Part shown: in pieces, positions 63,795-64,000 of the stretch
Numbering within the stretch: position 1 is the first letter of the stretch
Layout of the letters: the number at the start of each line of letters is the position of its first letter
Notes under the pieces: model-generated
Told to the model about the DNA's origin: nothing
What the model saw: only the letters and a program-made list of their open reading frames with translations
The model's database searches: none
Source: Archaeoglobus sp. JdFR-27
Lineage (GTDB): Archaea > Halobacteriota > Archaeoglobi > Archaeoglobales > Archaeoglobaceae
DNA: 64,000 nt
NCBI GenBank assembly: GCA_002011235.1
Contig: MTMO01000034.1
Location: forward strand, 84,533 to 148,532
Direction of reading: 5' to 3'
Program-made: the position numbers and the translations under genes

Positions 63795-64000
63795 ATGACA
63801 AACGGGGTTTGGCAAAGATACCTCTCCTTCCCCGTGATTTACAAGATCGCCATAGCACTCGTTCTTGGAGCTGTTCTCGGAGCGGTGATCGGCGAGCCTA
63901 TAACAGTATTGAAGCCCCTCGGTGATCTCTTCATAAGATTGCTGAAAATGATAGTGGTTCCAATAGTTCTATTCTCCCTCGTTGTTGGAGCTGCAAGCAT
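63795..64000 (+). CDS. Dicarboxylate/amino acid:cation symporter (DAACS), 5' part only
   Basis: The gene runs off the right edge, so the track omits it. ATG 63795 gives MTNGVWQRYLSFPVIYKIAIALVLGAVLGAVIGEPITVLKPLGDLFIRLLKMIVVPIVLFSLVVGAAS, the typical N-terminus of GltP/GltPh-type symporters (LG..F.RLLKMIVVPLVF.S...G). A TATA-like AACTTAAATATT lies about 25 bp upstream. The substrate (aspartate, glutamate or dicarboxylate) needs the missing part. Confidence 0.9.
   Translation, partial: MTNGVWQRYLSFPVIYKIAIALVLGAVLGAVIGEPITVLKPLGDLFIRLLKMIVVPIVLFSLVVGAAS

Overview
The window looks like a hyperthermophilic euryarchaeon of the Archaeoglobales (Archaeoglobus, Geoglobus or Ferroglobus type). The evidence is an HSR1-type heat-shock regulator heading a CDC48-Hsp20 operon behind a CTAAC-N5-GTTAG operator, a methylenetetrahydromethanopterin reductase (mer), the methanofuran-type decarboxylase mfnA, Orc1/Cdc6, Sec61-beta, RNase P Rnp4, archaeal ether-lipid genes (tes, carS), a tRNA without encoded CCA, and archaeal BRE/TATA promoters, several apparently leaderless. 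A CcmC-type haem exporter implies c-type cytochromes. Assignment to a genus is inference.

Layout. 1-2.7 kb: branched-chain amino acid ABC importer (livM cut by the left edge, livH, binding protein). 2.9-7.5 kb: a DUF166 gene, then the heat-shock operon. 7.5-9.2 kb: orc1/cdc6 with one ORB-like element and an AT-rich upstream region, a candidate replication origin. 9.2-15 kb: a radical SAM gene and a glycerol/polyol operon (ADPS-like flavoprotein, GlpC-like Fe-S protein, FGGY kinase). 15-17.7 kb: small genes, including two paralogous DUF5371-type proteins, a zinc ribbon and a broken HEAT gene. 17.8-30.4 kb: core metabolism: mer, archease, argG, a fused HisH-HisF closely resembling eukaryotic HIS7, a Cys-type Thi4 with an archaemetzincin-like protein lacking the zinc motif, ogt, nadM, tetraether synthase facing CDP-archaeol synthase, pyrE, and a one-component regulator.

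30.5-37.3 kb is an accessory region. It holds a GHL15-like putative glycoside hydrolase, a beta-propeller lipoprotein, a broken GH-A glycoside hydrolase, a decayed partial duplicate of the same genes, an ABC-2 exporter and a broken methyltransferase. 37.4-46.5 kb: a solute:sodium symporter with a small partner, a large HEAT protein, guaA glutaminase subunit, AK6-like kinase, hisC, moaA-mobA, mfnA, a YbaK protein and tRNA-Val. 46.9-51.1 kb: a three-gene UDP-GlcNAc operon (two sugar-phosphate nucleotidylyltransferases plus glmS). 51-64 kb: ccmC with a CcmD-like small protein, a GT-C glycosyltransferase, PspC-type envelope proteins, an orphan BMP-family binding lipoprotein, rnp4, YlbF, AbrB plus a Cys-rich protein, a ThiS/SAMP-like protein, engB-sec61beta, an amidohydrolase, a four-CBS protein, tmk, a degraded IS and a cut-off DAACS symporter.

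Several real small genes are missing from the ORF track (37406, 51406, 58639, 59296, 60191, 16278, 16434) and are added here. No CRISPR array or rRNA was seen. The most noteworthy observations are the eukaryote-like HisHF fusion, the apparently inactive archaemetzincin beside thi4, the tes-carS lipid pair, the ORB at orc1, the HSR1 operator, and the decaying secreted-hydrolase cluster.
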